A stretch of 50,438 nt of DNA from contig OMIK01000093.1 of NCBI GenBank assembly GCA_900299075.1, positions 1-50,438 of the forward strand, in the 5' to 3' direction. Positions 28,473 to 38,909 of the stretch are shown piece after piece (the first letter of the stretch is position 1; each line of letters begins with the position of its first letter). Both the position numbers and the translations under genes were made by a program. Under the pieces are notes generated by a model, which saw only the letters and a program-made list of their open reading frames with translations, was not told the DNA's origin and searched no databases. The DNA comes from Chlorobi bacterium Chlorobi_1. Lineage in GTDB: Bacteria; Bacteroidota; Chlorobiia; Chlorobiales; Chlorobiaceae.

Positions 28473-29156
28473 TCACATATCCATATAGCGGATGAACTCG
28501 AGCGCCTTTTCGCGCATATCATCGTACCCGGAGCCGGGATAGGGGGTGTGGTAGGTGATGAGGTAGCCGTACCGTTCGAGGTTCCTGACGAGCCGGTAGA
28601 AGTCGTGGCTCAGCACCCTGACCGTCAGCAGCTGCGCTTCACCCGTCGTCCCGAAGGGCTTGGAGGAGCAATTCAGCACGACCGCATCGTTTTTTTCGAT
28701 GGCGGCCACGATCTCCGAAAGCCTGGCTCCGGGAGGCGGCACCTGCAGTTCGATCGTCGATGCATCCGGTTCGGGATGCAGCCATTCCGCTACCGTCCTG
28801 AACAGCGTGCGCCTGGTGACCGCGCCGAGGTACTCCATCTGCTCGTCGAGTACCGCGATCACCTCCGAATCCACCTCGGCAAGCACGCCCAGGCTCTCGA
28901 TGATCCCCGTATTCCCTGCGAAGCCGGGCACCGGCTTGAGGGTGATGGAGCGGAGGGTGGCCTGCTTCGCAGGGAAGCCCTTCCTGCCTGCGAGGATTCC
29001 CGAAAGGGACGCCATGCCGGCATAGCGCTTCCCGTCGAGCACCGGGGCCGCCTGTAGGCCGGCATCGGCGAGCCGATGTGCCGCTTCCGCAGCCGGATCG
29101 TCGATGCCGAACACCGGGTAGCCGGGCTCGATCGCCATGGAGAAGGTCGAGGTCAT
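28473..29156 (-). CDS. CBS-domain pair protein
   Basis: A 227-residue protein with two N-terminal CBS motifs (first about residues 5-60, second about 60-125, with the YLGAVTRRTLFR ending) and a C-terminal domain of about 90 residues that looks ACT-like (QLLTVRVLSHDFYRLVRNLERYGY). The AcuB-type arrangement suggests a nucleotide- or amino-acid-sensing regulator without enzymatic activity. Its ATG is directly adjacent to the rpiB stop with no gap, pointing to translational coupling. What it regulates is unknown. Confidence 0.75.
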   Translation of the reverse strand: MTSTFSMAIEPGYPVFGIDDPAAEAAHRLADAGLQAAPVLDGKRYAGMASLSGILAGRKGFPAKQATLRSITLKPVPGFAGNTGIIESLGVLAEVDSEVIAVLDEQMEYLGAVTRRTLFRTVAEWLHPEPDASTIELQVPPPGARLSEIVAAIEKNDAVVLNCSSKPFGTTGEAQLLTVRVLSHDFYRLVRNLERYGYLITYHTPYPGSGYDDMREKALEFIRYMDM

Positions 29157-29591
29157 TCAGCAGCAGGATTCGATCTTGTCGATGCGGCGCTGGTGGCGTC
29201 CCCCCTCGAACCCCGCACCGAACCAGCTCTCGAGGATCCTGCCCACCGTCGACGTGTCGTTGAATCGCGCCGAGAAGCAGAGCACGTTGGCGTTGTTGTG
29301 CTGGCGGGCGAGCGCGGCGAATTCGGGGCTGCAGGCCAGGGCCGCACGGATACCGTGGACCTTGTTGGCTGCGATCGAGACCCCGATCCCCGTGCCGCAC
29401 ATGAGGATACCCTGCTCATGCCTGCCTTCGGCGACCGATTCGGCGACCTTGCGGGCGAAATCGGGATAGTCGACCGACTCCTCCGAAAAGGGCCCCATAT
29501 CCTGGATGTCGTGCCCCTGGCCCTCGAGCCAGGAGAGGACGTACTTCTTCATCTCATAACCTGCGTGGTCGCTTCCGACTGCGATTTTCAT
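29157..29591 (-). CDS. rpiB: Ribose 5-phosphate isomerase B
   Basis: Interconverts ribose 5-phosphate and ribulose 5-phosphate. 144 residues of the RpiB/LacAB family: SDHAGYEMK at the N-terminus, the catalytic cysteine in [14 protein letters not shown], and the [13 protein letters not shown] segment. The start ATG overlaps the ppk stop (ATGA), so translation is coupled. The frame runs open far upstream in antisense-like sequence of ppk, but that extension is not coding. Confidence 0.95.
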   Translation of the reverse strand: MKIAVGSDHAGYEMKKYVLSWLEGQGHDIQDMGPFSEESVDYPDFARKVAESVAEGRHEQGILMCGTGIGVSIAANKVHGIRAALACSPEFAALARQHNNANVLCFSARFNDTSTVGRILESWFGAGFEGGRHQRRIDKIESCC

Positions 29592-31729
29592 ATGCCGTTG
29601 ACTTTGGTTTTGTGGTGTTTCTTCCTTTTTGACGATTGCCGCATAAAGAGCTTCTGGCTGTTGACCGGCCGCCCCTCGCGCCTTCTGGCGTAACTGCCGT
29701 CCGGCTGCATCTGCCATGACTTCCTGTTGTCCGAGAGCATGAGCTCCAGGTCCGCCCTGACCGAATCGACCAGGCGGCGGTCGACGACCGGGAAGATGGT
29801 CTCGACGCGCTTGTCGAGGTTCCTGGGCATGAAATCGGCGCTGCCGAGGAAGAGCTCCCCCCTGCCGCCGTTCCCGAAATAGTAGACGCGGCTGTGTTCG
29901 AGGAAGCGCCCGATGATGCTCGAAACGCTGATGTTGTCGCTCACCCCAGGGATCCCCGGTTTCAGGCAGCAGATGCCCCTGACAAGCAGGTCGATGCGAA
30001 CGCCGTCGCACGAGGCCCGGTAGAGCGCCCTGATCACCTCCTCGTCCACGAGGGCGTTCATCTTCAGGATGATGTGGCCGCTGCCTTCCCGCTGCTGCCA
30101 TCCGGACTCCCGCTCGATCATCGACATGATCCACTGGCGGGTGTTGACGGGCGAGACGATGAGCGACTGGTAGCGCCGGTTCTTCGAGTAGCCGGTCAGG
30201 GAGTTGAACAGCTCCGAGACGTCGTCGGCCAGCGCCCGGTTGGTCGTGAAGTAGCTGTAGTCGGTATAGACCTTCGCGGTTGCCGGGTTGTAGTTGCCGG
30301 TTCCGAGGTGCAGGTAGTGGCAGAGCCGCCCCTGCTCCCGCCGGACGATCTGCGTCAGCTTGGCGTGGGTCTTCAGGCCAGGGAGGCCGTAGACGACGTG
30401 TGCGCCGACATCCTCGAGCGCCCTGGCCCAGACGATGTTGTTCTCCTCGTCGAAACGGGCCTTGAGCTCCACCAGCACCGCGACCTGCTTGCCCTGTTCG
30501 ACGGCGAACATCAGCGCCTTGACGACGGGCGAGTTGCTGCCGACCCGGTAGAGGGTCTGCTTGATCGAGAGGACCTCGGGGTCGCGCGCCGCCTGCCAGA
30601 TCAGCTCCTCCACGGGGGCGAACGAGTCGTACGGGTGGTGCAGGAGCAGGTCGCCGGACTGCATCAGGGCGAACATGCCGGCCGCTCCGGTTGCGCCCTC
30701 CTGGGGGCAGTGGGGCACGAACGGCTCGTCCTTGAGGCCTGGCCGGTCGATCCTCAGCAGCTCCATGACCGAACTGAGGCCGAGCACTCCCCCGATCTCG
30801 TAGACGTTCCGCTCGTAGACCTCGAGGTTCTGCACCAGCAGTTTCCTGACGGAGAGCGGCATGTCGGGCGTGATGTCGAGTCGTACCACCTTGCCATAGC
30901 GCCGCGAACGGATACCCTGCTCGATGCTCTCGAGAAGGTCGCCCGCCTCGTCTTCTTCGATCTCGATGTCCGCATCCCGGATGATCCTGAACGGGTGGCA
31001 CTGCAGGATGCGCATCTTCGGGAAGAGCTGGTCGAGGTTGTATTCGATGAAGTTCTCCATCCAGACGAGGCGTACCGTGTCGTCCCCGAACTTGAGCCCG
31101 TCGATGTCGTCGAGGCGGAGGATACGTGGCAGGGTGCCGGGAACCTTGACCCTGGCGAAACGTACCGTACGGGTCTCTTCGTCCTCGAGTTCGATGGCCA
31201 GGTTCAGCGAGAGGTTGGACATGAACGGGAAGGGGTGGCCCGTATCGAAGGCCAGCGGGGTCAGCACCGGATAGATCTCGTCCCGGAAATGGCGACGCAG
31301 CAGCGCCTGCTGGCGCTCCTCGAGAAGCTGGCAGCTGACGAACTCGATGCCTTGCCGTTCGAGCTGCGGGCAGATCTCCTGGAAGAAGCAGTCGTTCCTC
31401 TGCTGAAGCTGCGCCAAGACGCGCTGGCGAATCCTGTCGAGCGTCTCCTGCGGTGTAAGGCCGTCGACCGTTCGTTCTATGACCCCGGCCGCGCACTGGT
31501 CGTCGAGGCCCGCCACCCTGATCATGAAGAACTCGTCGAGGTTGGAGCTGAAGATCGACACGAACTTCACCCGCTCGAGCAGCGGATGGGCATCCCGCTC
31601 AAGCGCCTCCTCGAGCACGCGCTGGTTGAAGTCCATCCAGCTCAACTCGCGGTTCACGAACAGGGCGGGGTCGAACAGGCCGGACTCCTGCCGTGTTGCC
31701 ACCGCTGTCTGTTGTTCACCGTTCCTCAT
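29588..31729 (-). CDS. ppk: Polyphosphate kinase 1
   Basis: Makes inorganic polyphosphate from ATP. 713 residues in the four-domain PPK1 layout. The N-terminal [19 protein letters not shown] and [11 protein letters not shown] are diagnostic; the phosphorylated histidine is H455 in [11 protein letters not shown]-binding and phospholipase D-like elements follow, including [16 protein letters not shown]. Both ends overlap neighbours by ATGA (5-formyl-THF cyclo-ligase upstream, rpiB downstream). Confidence 0.97.
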   Translation of the reverse strand: MRNGEQQTAVATRQESGLFDPALFVNRELSWMDFNQRVLEEALERDAHPLLERVKFVSIFSSNLDEFFMIRVAGLDDQCAAGVIERTVDGLTPQETLDRIRQRVLAQLQQRNDCFFQEICPQLERQGIEFVSCQLLEERQQALLRRHFRDEIYPVLTPLAFDTGHPFPFMSNLSLNLAIELEDEETRTVRFARVKVPGTLPRILRLDDIDGLKFGDDTVRLVWMENFIEYNLDQLFPKMRILQCHPFRIIRDADIEIEEDEAGDLLESIEQGIRSRRYGKVVRLDITPDMPLSVRKLLVQNLEVYERNVYEIGGVLGLSSVMELLRIDRPGLKDEPFVPHCPQEGATGAAGMFALMQSGDLLLHHPYDSFAPVEELIWQAARDPEVLSIKQTLYRVGSNSPVVKALMFAVEQGKQVAVLVELKARFDEENNIVWARALEDVGAHVVYGLPGLKTHAKLTQIVRREQGRLCHYLHLGTGNYNPATAKVYTDYSYFTTNRALADDVSELFNSLTGYSKNRRYQSLIVSPVNTRQWIMSMIERESGWQQREGSGHIILKMNALVDEEVIRALYRASCDGVRIDLLVRGICCLKPGIPGVSDNISVSSIIGRFLEHSRVYYFGNGGRGELFLGSADFMPRNLDKRVETIFPVVDRRLVDSVRADLELMLSDNRKSWQMQPDGSYARRREGRPVNSQKLFMRQSSKRKKHHKTKVNGI

Positions 31730-32352
31730 GCCTTGCCGTCGTAGCAGTTGATAATTTCTGTTTCAGTCACCACCATGTCGAGAGGCTGGTCCCACGGATC
31801 CGAAGGCAACCTGTCGAGCACCTGGAAGCCAAATGCCAGCCCGACCTTCACCGGACGGCCGCCACGCGCTGCCATCTCTTCGAAAAACCGGTCGTACCAC
31901 CCCTTTCCGAACCCGATGCGCCCTCCTCTGCGATCCGTGCCCACGAGGGGCACGATAACCAGGTCATAGCCGGTTGCATCGGAGATGACGAGAGGGTCGG
32001 GTACAGGCGGGCCGATCCGGGGTTTCGTGAACCGCAGGACGGGCACATACCTCGCCGCAGCCATCCGTCCATGGGCAATATACGGCATGTCGACCATTTT
32101 CCGTTCTGAACAGAGCCATTCGGGCAACCCTTCGGTCGACACCTCCCGCTCGGCCTCCATCGAGAGGTAGCAGTGGATCTTCCCGGCCGTCCTGAGGGCA
32201 TCCATCGCCACAAGCCGGGATCGGATGGCAAGGCTTCGGTCGACCCACTCGCCGCGGCCCAAGGCCCGGCGCTGCCGCAGCAGTTCCCTGCGGATTGCCG
32301 TTTTTTCGAAAAGGGGGGCCACCTCCGGATGCTGGTGCTGTTGCGTGGACAT
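31726..32352 (-). CDS. 5-formyltetrahydrofolate cyclo-ligase family protein
   Basis: A 208-residue member of the MTHFS family, which converts 5-formyl-THF to 5,10-methenyl-THF with ATP. The diagnostic [12 protein letters not shown] lies in the C-terminal half, and the basic N-terminal part ([11 protein letters not shown]) matches the family. First gene of the operon MTHFS-ppk-rpiB-CBS; its stop overlaps the ppk start by ATGA. Start at 32352 is the first ATG; a few codons later is possible. Confidence 0.9.
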   Translation of the reverse strand: MSTQQHQHPEVAPLFEKTAIRRELLRQRRALGRGEWVDRSLAIRSRLVAMDALRTAGKIHCYLSMEAEREVSTEGLPEWLCSERKMVDMPYIAHGRMAAARYVPVLRFTKPRIGPPVPDPLVISDATGYDLVIVPLVGTDRRGGRIGFGKGWYDRFFEEMAARGGRPVKVGLAFGFQVLDRLPSDPWDQPLDMVVTETEIINCYDGKA

Positions 32353-32437
32353 AGGCTGAAAGATAAGAAAAGTGCCGATAACCCCCGGACCGCAGCCATC
32401 CGCAGGTTGATGAGGCCTCAGGGATGGTGATTTTTTG

Positions 32438-32466
32438 TTACATCACTGCCGGCATAGTCGTATATT
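32438..32466 (+). promoter_or_regulatory. Candidate promoter of the chlorosome gene
   Basis: TTACAT, a 17-base spacer, then TATATT, 45 bases before the ATG of the chlorosome protein gene. Motif match only; the gene stands alone and should have its own promoter. Confidence 0.4.
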
Positions 32467-32510
32467 AAGGCATGGAAATGTTGTTTCCTTAACCCCAAAC
32501 CCATACCAAC

Positions 32511-32732
32511 ATGGCAAACGAGAACAATCCCGTAGGCGCCGTCAACGAGCTGGTGGATGTTGCATCCAAGACTGCAGTGCAGCTGGCCGATACCCTCTGT
32601 GGCGGCATCAAGTCCGCAGCAGGCATGGTCGATCCGCTCGGCAAGGCCTTTGTCTCGCTCCTCGGCAACGTGCTGGGTGCAGCCACCCAGGTGTTCGAGA
32701 GCGTCGCCGGCGTCCTGGCTCCGAAGCAGTAA
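32511..32732 (+). CDS. Chlorosome envelope protein, CsmB/CsmF family
   Basis: A 73-residue small hydrophobic protein matching the CsmB/CsmF family of the chlorosome envelope, the lipid monolayer around the bacteriochlorophyll aggregates of green sulfur bacteria. It has the family pattern: short polar N-terminus, an amphipathic/hydrophobic middle with a MVDPLGKAF motif, then a LLGNVLGAATQVFESVAGV stretch and a lysine-containing end (APKQ). It is not CsmA. I cannot choose between CsmB and CsmF from memory. Monocistronic, with a promoter-like element before and a strong terminator after it. Confidence 0.85.
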   Translation: MANENNPVGAVNELVDVASKTAVQLADTLCGGIKSAAGMVDPLGKAFVSLLGNVLGAATQVFESVAGVLAPKQ

Positions 32733-32745
32733 GCTCCACGACATG

Positions 32746-32784
32746 AAAAAAACACCCTGAGCCGCCGGCCCGGGGTGTTTTTTT
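32746..32784. terminator. Bidirectional terminator between the chlorosome gene and the TIR gene
   Basis: Arms AAAAACACCC / GGGGTGTTTTT around a GC-rich loop (TGAGCCGCCGGCCC), ending in seven T, 14 bases after the chlorosome gene stop and just past the stop of the convergent TIR gene. Confidence 0.88.
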
Positions 32785-32796
32785 ATTGCCCGAAGC

Positions 32797-34371
32797 TCAC
32801 TCCCCGCCGTCCACCCCGAGCGACTCCAGGAGCTTTGCCAGCTCCGTGGCATAGCGTTCAGGCTCCTTCTCCCATCCGGCGAAAACGGGTACCTCATGCC
32901 TCCTCGCCTCCATCGCCAGGTCGCAGCCGCTCTCCCCTTCGATGCAGCGCCACTTGTCCAGCCTTGACGGCGGGACGAGGCTGACCGGGAACAGGACCCT
33001 CCGCCCCTCCTCCTCTTCCCTGCGTCTGGTTTCGGCAATCTCCGAGGTTACCCATCCACCTTTCATGCTGTTTTCCGAAATGAGCAGGACCACCTTCTCC
33101 CGGTGGTCGCAAGAAAGATGCCGCTCCCCTGTGGCCCGCCTCTGGCCTTTCGCACCTCTCCTGACGGCGAGCCAGCATCGAATCCCCTTTTCCTGCAGGT
33201 CGTGATGCAGGCGATCGGCAAGTGCCCGGTCTTTCCGGTCGCAGACGATGAAACAGGCTTGGCGGGAGGTGGCCGAAGCCGGCAGGGCGCGGACGAAATC
33301 GATGAACGCATCCGGTACGCCGCATCCCCGGAGGAACGCCACCGGAATCCTTCCCTTCGACTTGAAGAGCGTGCTGAGGCTGATTTCTGACGGGCCAAGG
33401 AATCGTACCCTCTCTGCTCCCCGGACATTGCCCAGGTCGACATTGATGAATTCCGCATTGCAGATCCCGGTATCGGCAATGCTGGCCATGCTCAGGTCCG
33501 CGCCTCGGAAAACCACCCCGTCGAGCTGCGCTCCGTCAAGGATCGCATCGCACAGGTTGGCGCCGGTCAGGTCGGCGCCGCTGAGGGTCGCACCGGCGAG
33601 GTCGGCGCCGCTAAGGTTCGCCATGGCGAGGTTGGCGCCGGTGAGGTTCGCATTGCTGAGCTTCGTCCACTTGAGCTTGGCCTCCCTGAGGTCGGCTTCC
33701 CCAAGGTCGGCGTCGCCGAGTTCAGCCATGCTGAGATCGGTGTCATAGAGCTTGGCGTCGCGCAAGTGCGCATCGCTCAGGTTCGCATCGCGCAGGTCCG
33801 CGTCGCTGAGGTCGGCCATCGACAGGTCGGTATCGCTGAGGTTGGCCCCGATCAGGTCGGCCCAGCTCAGTTTGGCATCCCGGAGGTCGGCATCGACGAG
33901 GTTGGCCATGCTGAGCCCAGCACCGCTGAGGTCGGCCCCGTTGAGGTTGGCATCCCGGAGGTCGGCCTCGCTGAGGTTGGCGCCGTTCAGCTTCGCTTCG
34001 CTGAGGTTGGCGCCTCTCATGATCGCGCCGCTGAGGTCGGCATCCTTCAGGTCGACTTCGGCAAGATCCGCACCGCTCAGGTCTGCCCCGTTGAGGGAGA
34101 CACCGCAGAGCTTGGATTTGCTGAGGTTGGCGTTGCGAAGATTCGCCGATGAGAGGTTGACACCGTAGAGGCGTGAGTCGTTGAAATCGGCACCCTCGAG
34201 GTCAGCCCGGCTCAGGTTTGCACCGTTCAGTTTCGAATGCTCAAGGTTGATGCCATGGAGGTCTGCTCCGGAAAGGTCGACCTTGGTAAGCACAACGGCC
34301 TCTTCGGGATTGGCCGTTCGAGCTTCGTTCCAGGCGGGTACCGATTTGAGTAGCATCTCCAAGTCCAACAT
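32797..34371 (-). CDS. Pentapeptide-repeat / TIR domain fusion protein
   Basis: A 524-residue protein in two parts. Residues 31-315 are 57 consecutive pentapeptide units (A-D/N-L-x-x) with no break in phase, enough for about 14 turns of right-handed quadrilateral beta-helix. A 55-residue linker leads to a C-terminal TIR domain from about residue 373 (FIVCDRKDRALADRLHHDL). The TIR helix motif GGWVTSE puts a glutamate at 444, where NAD-cleaving TIR domains hold their catalytic glutamate, so NADase activity is plausible but unproven. No signal peptide or membrane segment is seen, suggesting a cytoplasmic protein. It stands alone, convergent with the chlorosome gene; no recognised defence partner adjoins it. 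Confidence 0.9.
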   Translation of the reverse strand: MLDLEMLLKSVPAWNEARTANPEEAVVLTKVDLSGADLHGINLEHSKLNGANLSRADLEGADFNDSRLYGVNLSSANLRNANLSKSKLCGVSLNGADLSGADLAEVDLKDADLSGAIMRGANLSEAKLNGANLSEADLRDANLNGADLSGAGLSMANLVDADLRDAKLSWADLIGANLSDTDLSMADLSDADLRDANLSDAHLRDAKLYDTDLSMAELGDADLGEADLREAKLKWTKLSNANLTGANLAMANLSGADLAGATLSGADLTGANLCDAILDGAQLDGVVFRGADLSMASIADTGICNAEFINVDLGNVRGAERVRFLGPSEISLSTLFKSKGRIPVAFLRGCGVPDAFIDFVRALPASATSRQACFIVCDRKDRALADRLHHDLQEKGIRCWLAVRRGAKGQRRATGERHLSCDHREKVVLLISENSMKGGWVTSEIAETRRREEEEGRRVLFPVSLVPPSRLDKWRCIEGESGCDLAMEARRHEVPVFAGWEKEPERYATELAKLLESLGVDGGE

Positions 34372-34599
34372 GGCCGCCCCTGTTCTCTGTTTACGGCAAA
34401 ATCGCCTTTACCTGGTATAGTAGCGGACGCTTCTTGCGATCCCGTATTTATATAACACCTGTATGGTTTGAAATAGTTTAACTTTTTGGAAATCAGGATA
34501 CATGGCAACGGCGCTACTTTCGACTCGCCGATCCGTATCTTTCCTGCATCAGCCGCGCCGGAAGGTACGGGCGCAACGAACAAGCCACGACGAAACACC

Positions 34600-35301
34600 A
34601 TGGAGCATTTCGGCAGCATCTATTGCGTCGGCAAGAACTACCCGGACCACGCGCTCGAGATGGCGGCAATGGAACCTATCCCCGCCGTGGACCCTCGCAG
34701 CCGCACGTCGCCAGGGGAACCGATCATCTTCATGAAGCCTCCGGCCGCCCTCTCATTGGCACGGACCACCACGATCCCGATATTCGACGGAAGCCCGGTC
34801 AGCAGCGACATGCACCACGAGGTCGAACTGGTGCTGCTCATCGGGAGGAATGCCGATTCGGTGAGCCTCGACGAGGCGTCCTCCTGCATCTCCGGTTACG
34901 CCGTCGGACTCGACATGACCCTTCGCGACGTGCAGCTGGCGGCGAAACGGGAGGGCAATCCATGGCTGAAGAGCAAGGGCTTCCGCAACAGCGCGCTCAT
35001 ATCGGAGTTCGTGCCGCCGGCTGCGGCAGGCCCATGGGAGAGCCTTTCGATTTCGCTCCGTCGCAACGGCAGGGTAGTCCAGCACTCCCCCGTCTCGAAA
35101 ATGACCTTCCCTCCGGCTTACCTCGTCCATTATCTTTCGTATATTTACGGACTTCGCCGAGGAGACCTGATTTTTACCGGCACGCCGGCCGGGGTCGGCC
35201 GCACCGAGCGGGGTGACCGGCTCGACGCGGCACTCGAATCCGAAGCCGGCGACGGCGAGCAGTGCTCCGTACTGGCTGCCCTCGAGGCGATCGTCACCTG
35301 A
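34600..35301 (+). CDS. Fumarylacetoacetate hydrolase family protein
   Basis: A 233-residue member of the FAH superfamily (acylpyruvase / oxaloacetate decarboxylase group). It has the start motif SIYCVGKNYPDHALEM, the metal ligands in HHEVELVLLIG, the GYAVGLDMTLRDVQ segment, and the C-terminal DLIFTGTPAGVG. I put the start at 34600, where the conserved N-terminus begins; the frame is open 38 codons upstream. The substrate is a beta-diketo or 2-oxo acid, not determinable here. pyrC starts 20 bases downstream on the same strand. Confidence 0.9.
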   Translation: MEHFGSIYCVGKNYPDHALEMAAMEPIPAVDPRSRTSPGEPIIFMKPPAALSLARTTTIPIFDGSPVSSDMHHEVELVLLIGRNADSVSLDEASSCISGYAVGLDMTLRDVQLAAKREGNPWLKSKGFRNSALISEFVPPAAAGPWESLSISLRRNGRVVQHSPVSKMTFPPAYLVHYLSYIYGLRRGDLIFTGTPAGVGRTERGDRLDAALESEAGDGEQCSVLAALEAIVT

Positions 35302-35321
35302 ACCACTCTCATCATTACACT

Positions 35322-36638
<1,317 letters not shown>

Positions 36639-36830
36639 AGCCCTGTATGCCGGAAATTAAAGGGCCGGGGAGTTGGTTCTTTGCCCATAATTTGTTACTT
36701 TCGATATCTTTTACAGCGGAATACGGAGGCATTCGGCTCCACGTTGCGGTACGACCCGCCCGACAGGCGGATGCCGCGGCAAGGATAGGGATGCCGTGAG
36801 TCAACAATCAAGCATTTCTGGATACGCATC

Positions 36831-37019
36831 ATGGCCAAGAAACAAACGTTCGGTGACAAGCAGAAAAAGGGTACGGCTGACTTCAAGGTCGCCAAGCTGG
36901 TCTATTCGGTGAAGTCCGAGAAGACCGACGCCTGGAAATTCGTCGAGAAGAATGTCCGCATTCCCAACGGCGAGAACGAAGTCGAGCTTCTCAAGAAAGC
37001 CATGACCGCCGGCAAGTAA
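36831..37019 (+). CDS. Small basic conserved protein, function unknown
   Basis: A 62-residue lysine-rich protein (MAKKQTFGDKQKK...) with no signal peptide or membrane segment. It resembles small DUF4295-type proteins of Bacteroidota/Chlorobiota, some of which lie near ribosomal protein genes; the match is from memory and moderate. The pattern VYSVKSEKTDAWKFVEKNVRI suggests a small beta-rich fold. It is preceded by a 192-base gap and followed by a methyltransferase gene 51 bases on. Confidence 0.7.
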   Translation: MAKKQTFGDKQKKGTADFKVAKLVYSVKSEKTDAWKFVEKNVRIPNGENEVELLKKAMTAGK

Positions 37020-37070
37020 TTCCTCCGGGGCTCCCCTTCCCCGCCTATCCTGTCCGATCATACCGAAAGC

Positions 37071-37859
37071 ATGACCGAACGACGATCTCCATCCCGGGAC
37101 GATAGCTCCCGGGAGTGGTTTGAAGACTGGTTCAACCATCCCCTCTACCTGCAGGTATACAGCCATCGCGACGAAGCAGAAGCAGCGCGTTGCGTCGGTA
37201 CCATCATGCGCCTGACCGGCCTTGACCGCGATCCCTGCGCCACATCGATCCTCGACATCGCCTGCGGAGCCGGCCGGCACGCCATAGCTTTTTCAGGGAT
37301 GGGCTGCGACGTCACGGCAAACGACCTCTCATCATTCCTTCTCGGCACCGCTCGTTCGGAAGCCGGGTCGAAAGGGCTCGACATCTCGTTCACCAACAGC
37401 GACATGCGCACCATCAGGCTCGACCGGAAGTTCGACCTGGTCGCCCAGCTCTTCTCGAGCTTCGGCTACTTCGAGACTGAAGAGGAGGACCTGGCGGTTT
37501 TGCGCAACGTCCGTTCGATGCTGGATCCCGGGGGCTGGTATGTGCTCGACCTGGTGAACCCCTCATGGCTCGAAGCCCATTTCGTCCCAAGGAGCGAAAA
37601 ACGGGCCGGGGAGCTCTCCATAACCGAGGAGCGGACCATGGCTGACGGGAAGGTGGTGAAGCGGATCGGTATAGCTGACGCCGAGGGGCGCCGGCTTGCG
37701 TTCACCGAGTCGGTGAAGCTCTTCCCGAGGGAAACCATATCGGCCATGCTCCGCAGCGAAGGCTTCGATGTGGTAAGGGTCGTCGGCGACTATGCGGGTG
37801 CGGAGTTCGACGCGGAGCACTCCCCCCGGATGATCCTCTTCTCGAAAAAACGGGCCTGA
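37071..37859 (+). CDS. SAM-dependent class I methyltransferase
   Basis: A 262-residue enzyme with the Rossmann motif I ILDIACGAGRHAIAFSGMGCDVTANDLS and motif post-I acidic residues, followed by the FDLVAQLFSSFGYFE segment typical of the UbiE/methyltransferase-25 type. The acceptor (small molecule or protein) is not evident. The next gene is convergent, 28 bases away. Confidence 0.85.
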   Translation: MTERRSPSRDDSSREWFEDWFNHPLYLQVYSHRDEAEAARCVGTIMRLTGLDRDPCATSILDIACGAGRHAIAFSGMGCDVTANDLSSFLLGTARSEAGSKGLDISFTNSDMRTIRLDRKFDLVAQLFSSFGYFETEEEDLAVLRNVRSMLDPGGWYVLDLVNPSWLEAHFVPRSEKRAGELSITEERTMADGKVVKRIGIADAEGRRLAFTESVKLFPRETISAMLRSEGFDVVRVVGDYAGAEFDAEHSPRMILFSKKRA

Positions 37860-37887
37860 TGCCCGGCCTCAATCCTTCAGGTCACGA

Positions 37888-38904
37888 TCAGGCAAGCATG
37901 TTGCGGTCGCGGTACCACTCGAAGGTGCGGCGGATGCTCTCTTCGTACGGCTCCGATCGCATGCCGAGCTCCCGTTTTGCCTTGGATGAGTCGAAGTAGA
38001 GGAACTGCGATGCGACGGTGAAGAGGTTCATGTTGAAAAGCTTCGAGACCCTGTCGCGGAGCCTCAGCTTGCCGAGGATCCGGTGGATCACCCTTGCGGC
38101 CCAGAGGGGCAGCGGCAGCAGTGGCTGGATGGCTCCGGTAACCCGCATGACCGTCCTGGTAAGGTCCCGATAGGAGACGTTGTCGCCGCCGATGATGTAG
38201 CGTTCGCCGGTGCGCCCCTTCGCCATGGCGGCGATCATCGCCTCGGCCACGATCTCCACGTCGACCACGCAGACGCCGCCCATCGGGTAGAACGGCACCT
38301 TCCGTTTGTACACGTCCTTGATGATGCGCCCGGCATTGAAGTTGATATCCCCTGCCCCGAACACGAAAGCGGGGACCACGATCACGCAGTCCAGCCCGTT
38401 ACGGACCTCTTCGGCGACGATCTGTTCGGCGATGTGCTTGGTTTTCGGATACTCGAGGTCGATGTATTGCAGGAAGTTCCAGGGGCTCTGCTCGTTCAGC
38501 GGATGCGACCGGGTGCCGAAGCCCACCGCCGAAACCGAGCTCACATGCACCACCCGGCGGACTCCCGCCCTGCGGCTCTCCGCAAGCACGTTCCGGGTTC
38601 CCTCGATATTGATCTTCGGGAGCATCGGGTTCGGCTTGCCGCCCATGTAGGTGATGCCTGCGCAGTGGTAGACCTCCTCCATCCCGTCGAACTGCCCGCG
38701 GAGGCTCGCCGCATCCGTTACGTCACCCCGGACCAGCACGAGCCGATCCCGGCACTCCTCGAGCGACACGAGGTCGGAGCTTGCCCGGACCAGCACATGG
38801 ACCTCGTTGGATGCGTCACCGGCAAGCATGCAAGCCAGCCTGGACCCGATGAAGCCGGTCCCGCCGGTCACCAGGATTTTCTTGCGTACGGTCTTACAGC
38901 CCAT
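37888..38904 (-). CDS. NAD-dependent epimerase/dehydratase (extended SDR)
   Basis: A 338-residue extended short-chain dehydrogenase. The cofactor loop GGTGFIGS sits near the N-terminus and the catalytic YPKTK (YxxxK) in the middle; the sequence resembles 3-beta-HSD/dihydroflavonol reductase-like enzymes, with a hydrophobic C-terminal region. I chose ATG at 38904, preceded by GGAG at a good distance; a GTG three codons earlier overlaps the upstream stop (GTGA). Substrate unknown; sterol/hopanoid-like or sugar compounds are possible. Confidence 0.85.
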   Translation of the reverse strand: MGCKTVRKKILVTGGTGFIGSRLACMLAGDASNEVHVLVRASSDLVSLEECRDRLVLVRGDVTDAASLRGQFDGMEEVYHCAGITYMGGKPNPMLPKINIEGTRNVLAESRRAGVRRVVHVSSVSAVGFGTRSHPLNEQSPWNFLQYIDLEYPKTKHIAEQIVAEEVRNGLDCVIVVPAFVFGAGDINFNAGRIIKDVYKRKVPFYPMGGVCVVDVEIVAEAMIAAMAKGRTGERYIIGGDNVSYRDLTRTVMRVTGAIQPLLPLPLWAARVIHRILGKLRLRDRVSKLFNMNLFTVASQFLYFDSSKAKRELGMRSEPYEESIRRTFEWYRDRNMLA

Positions 38905-38909
38905 GGTGC

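Noticed and set aside
29157-31496. 779-codon frame continuing rpiB far upstream
   Set aside because: The upstream part is out of frame with ppk and reads as arginine/proline-rich nonsense; only the last 144 codons are rpiB.
33420-34290. DNA repeats about 15 bases long that could be mistaken for a CRISPR or tandem array
   Set aside because: They are the codons of the pentapeptide repeats (period 15 in the coding frame), with no spacer-repeat structure.
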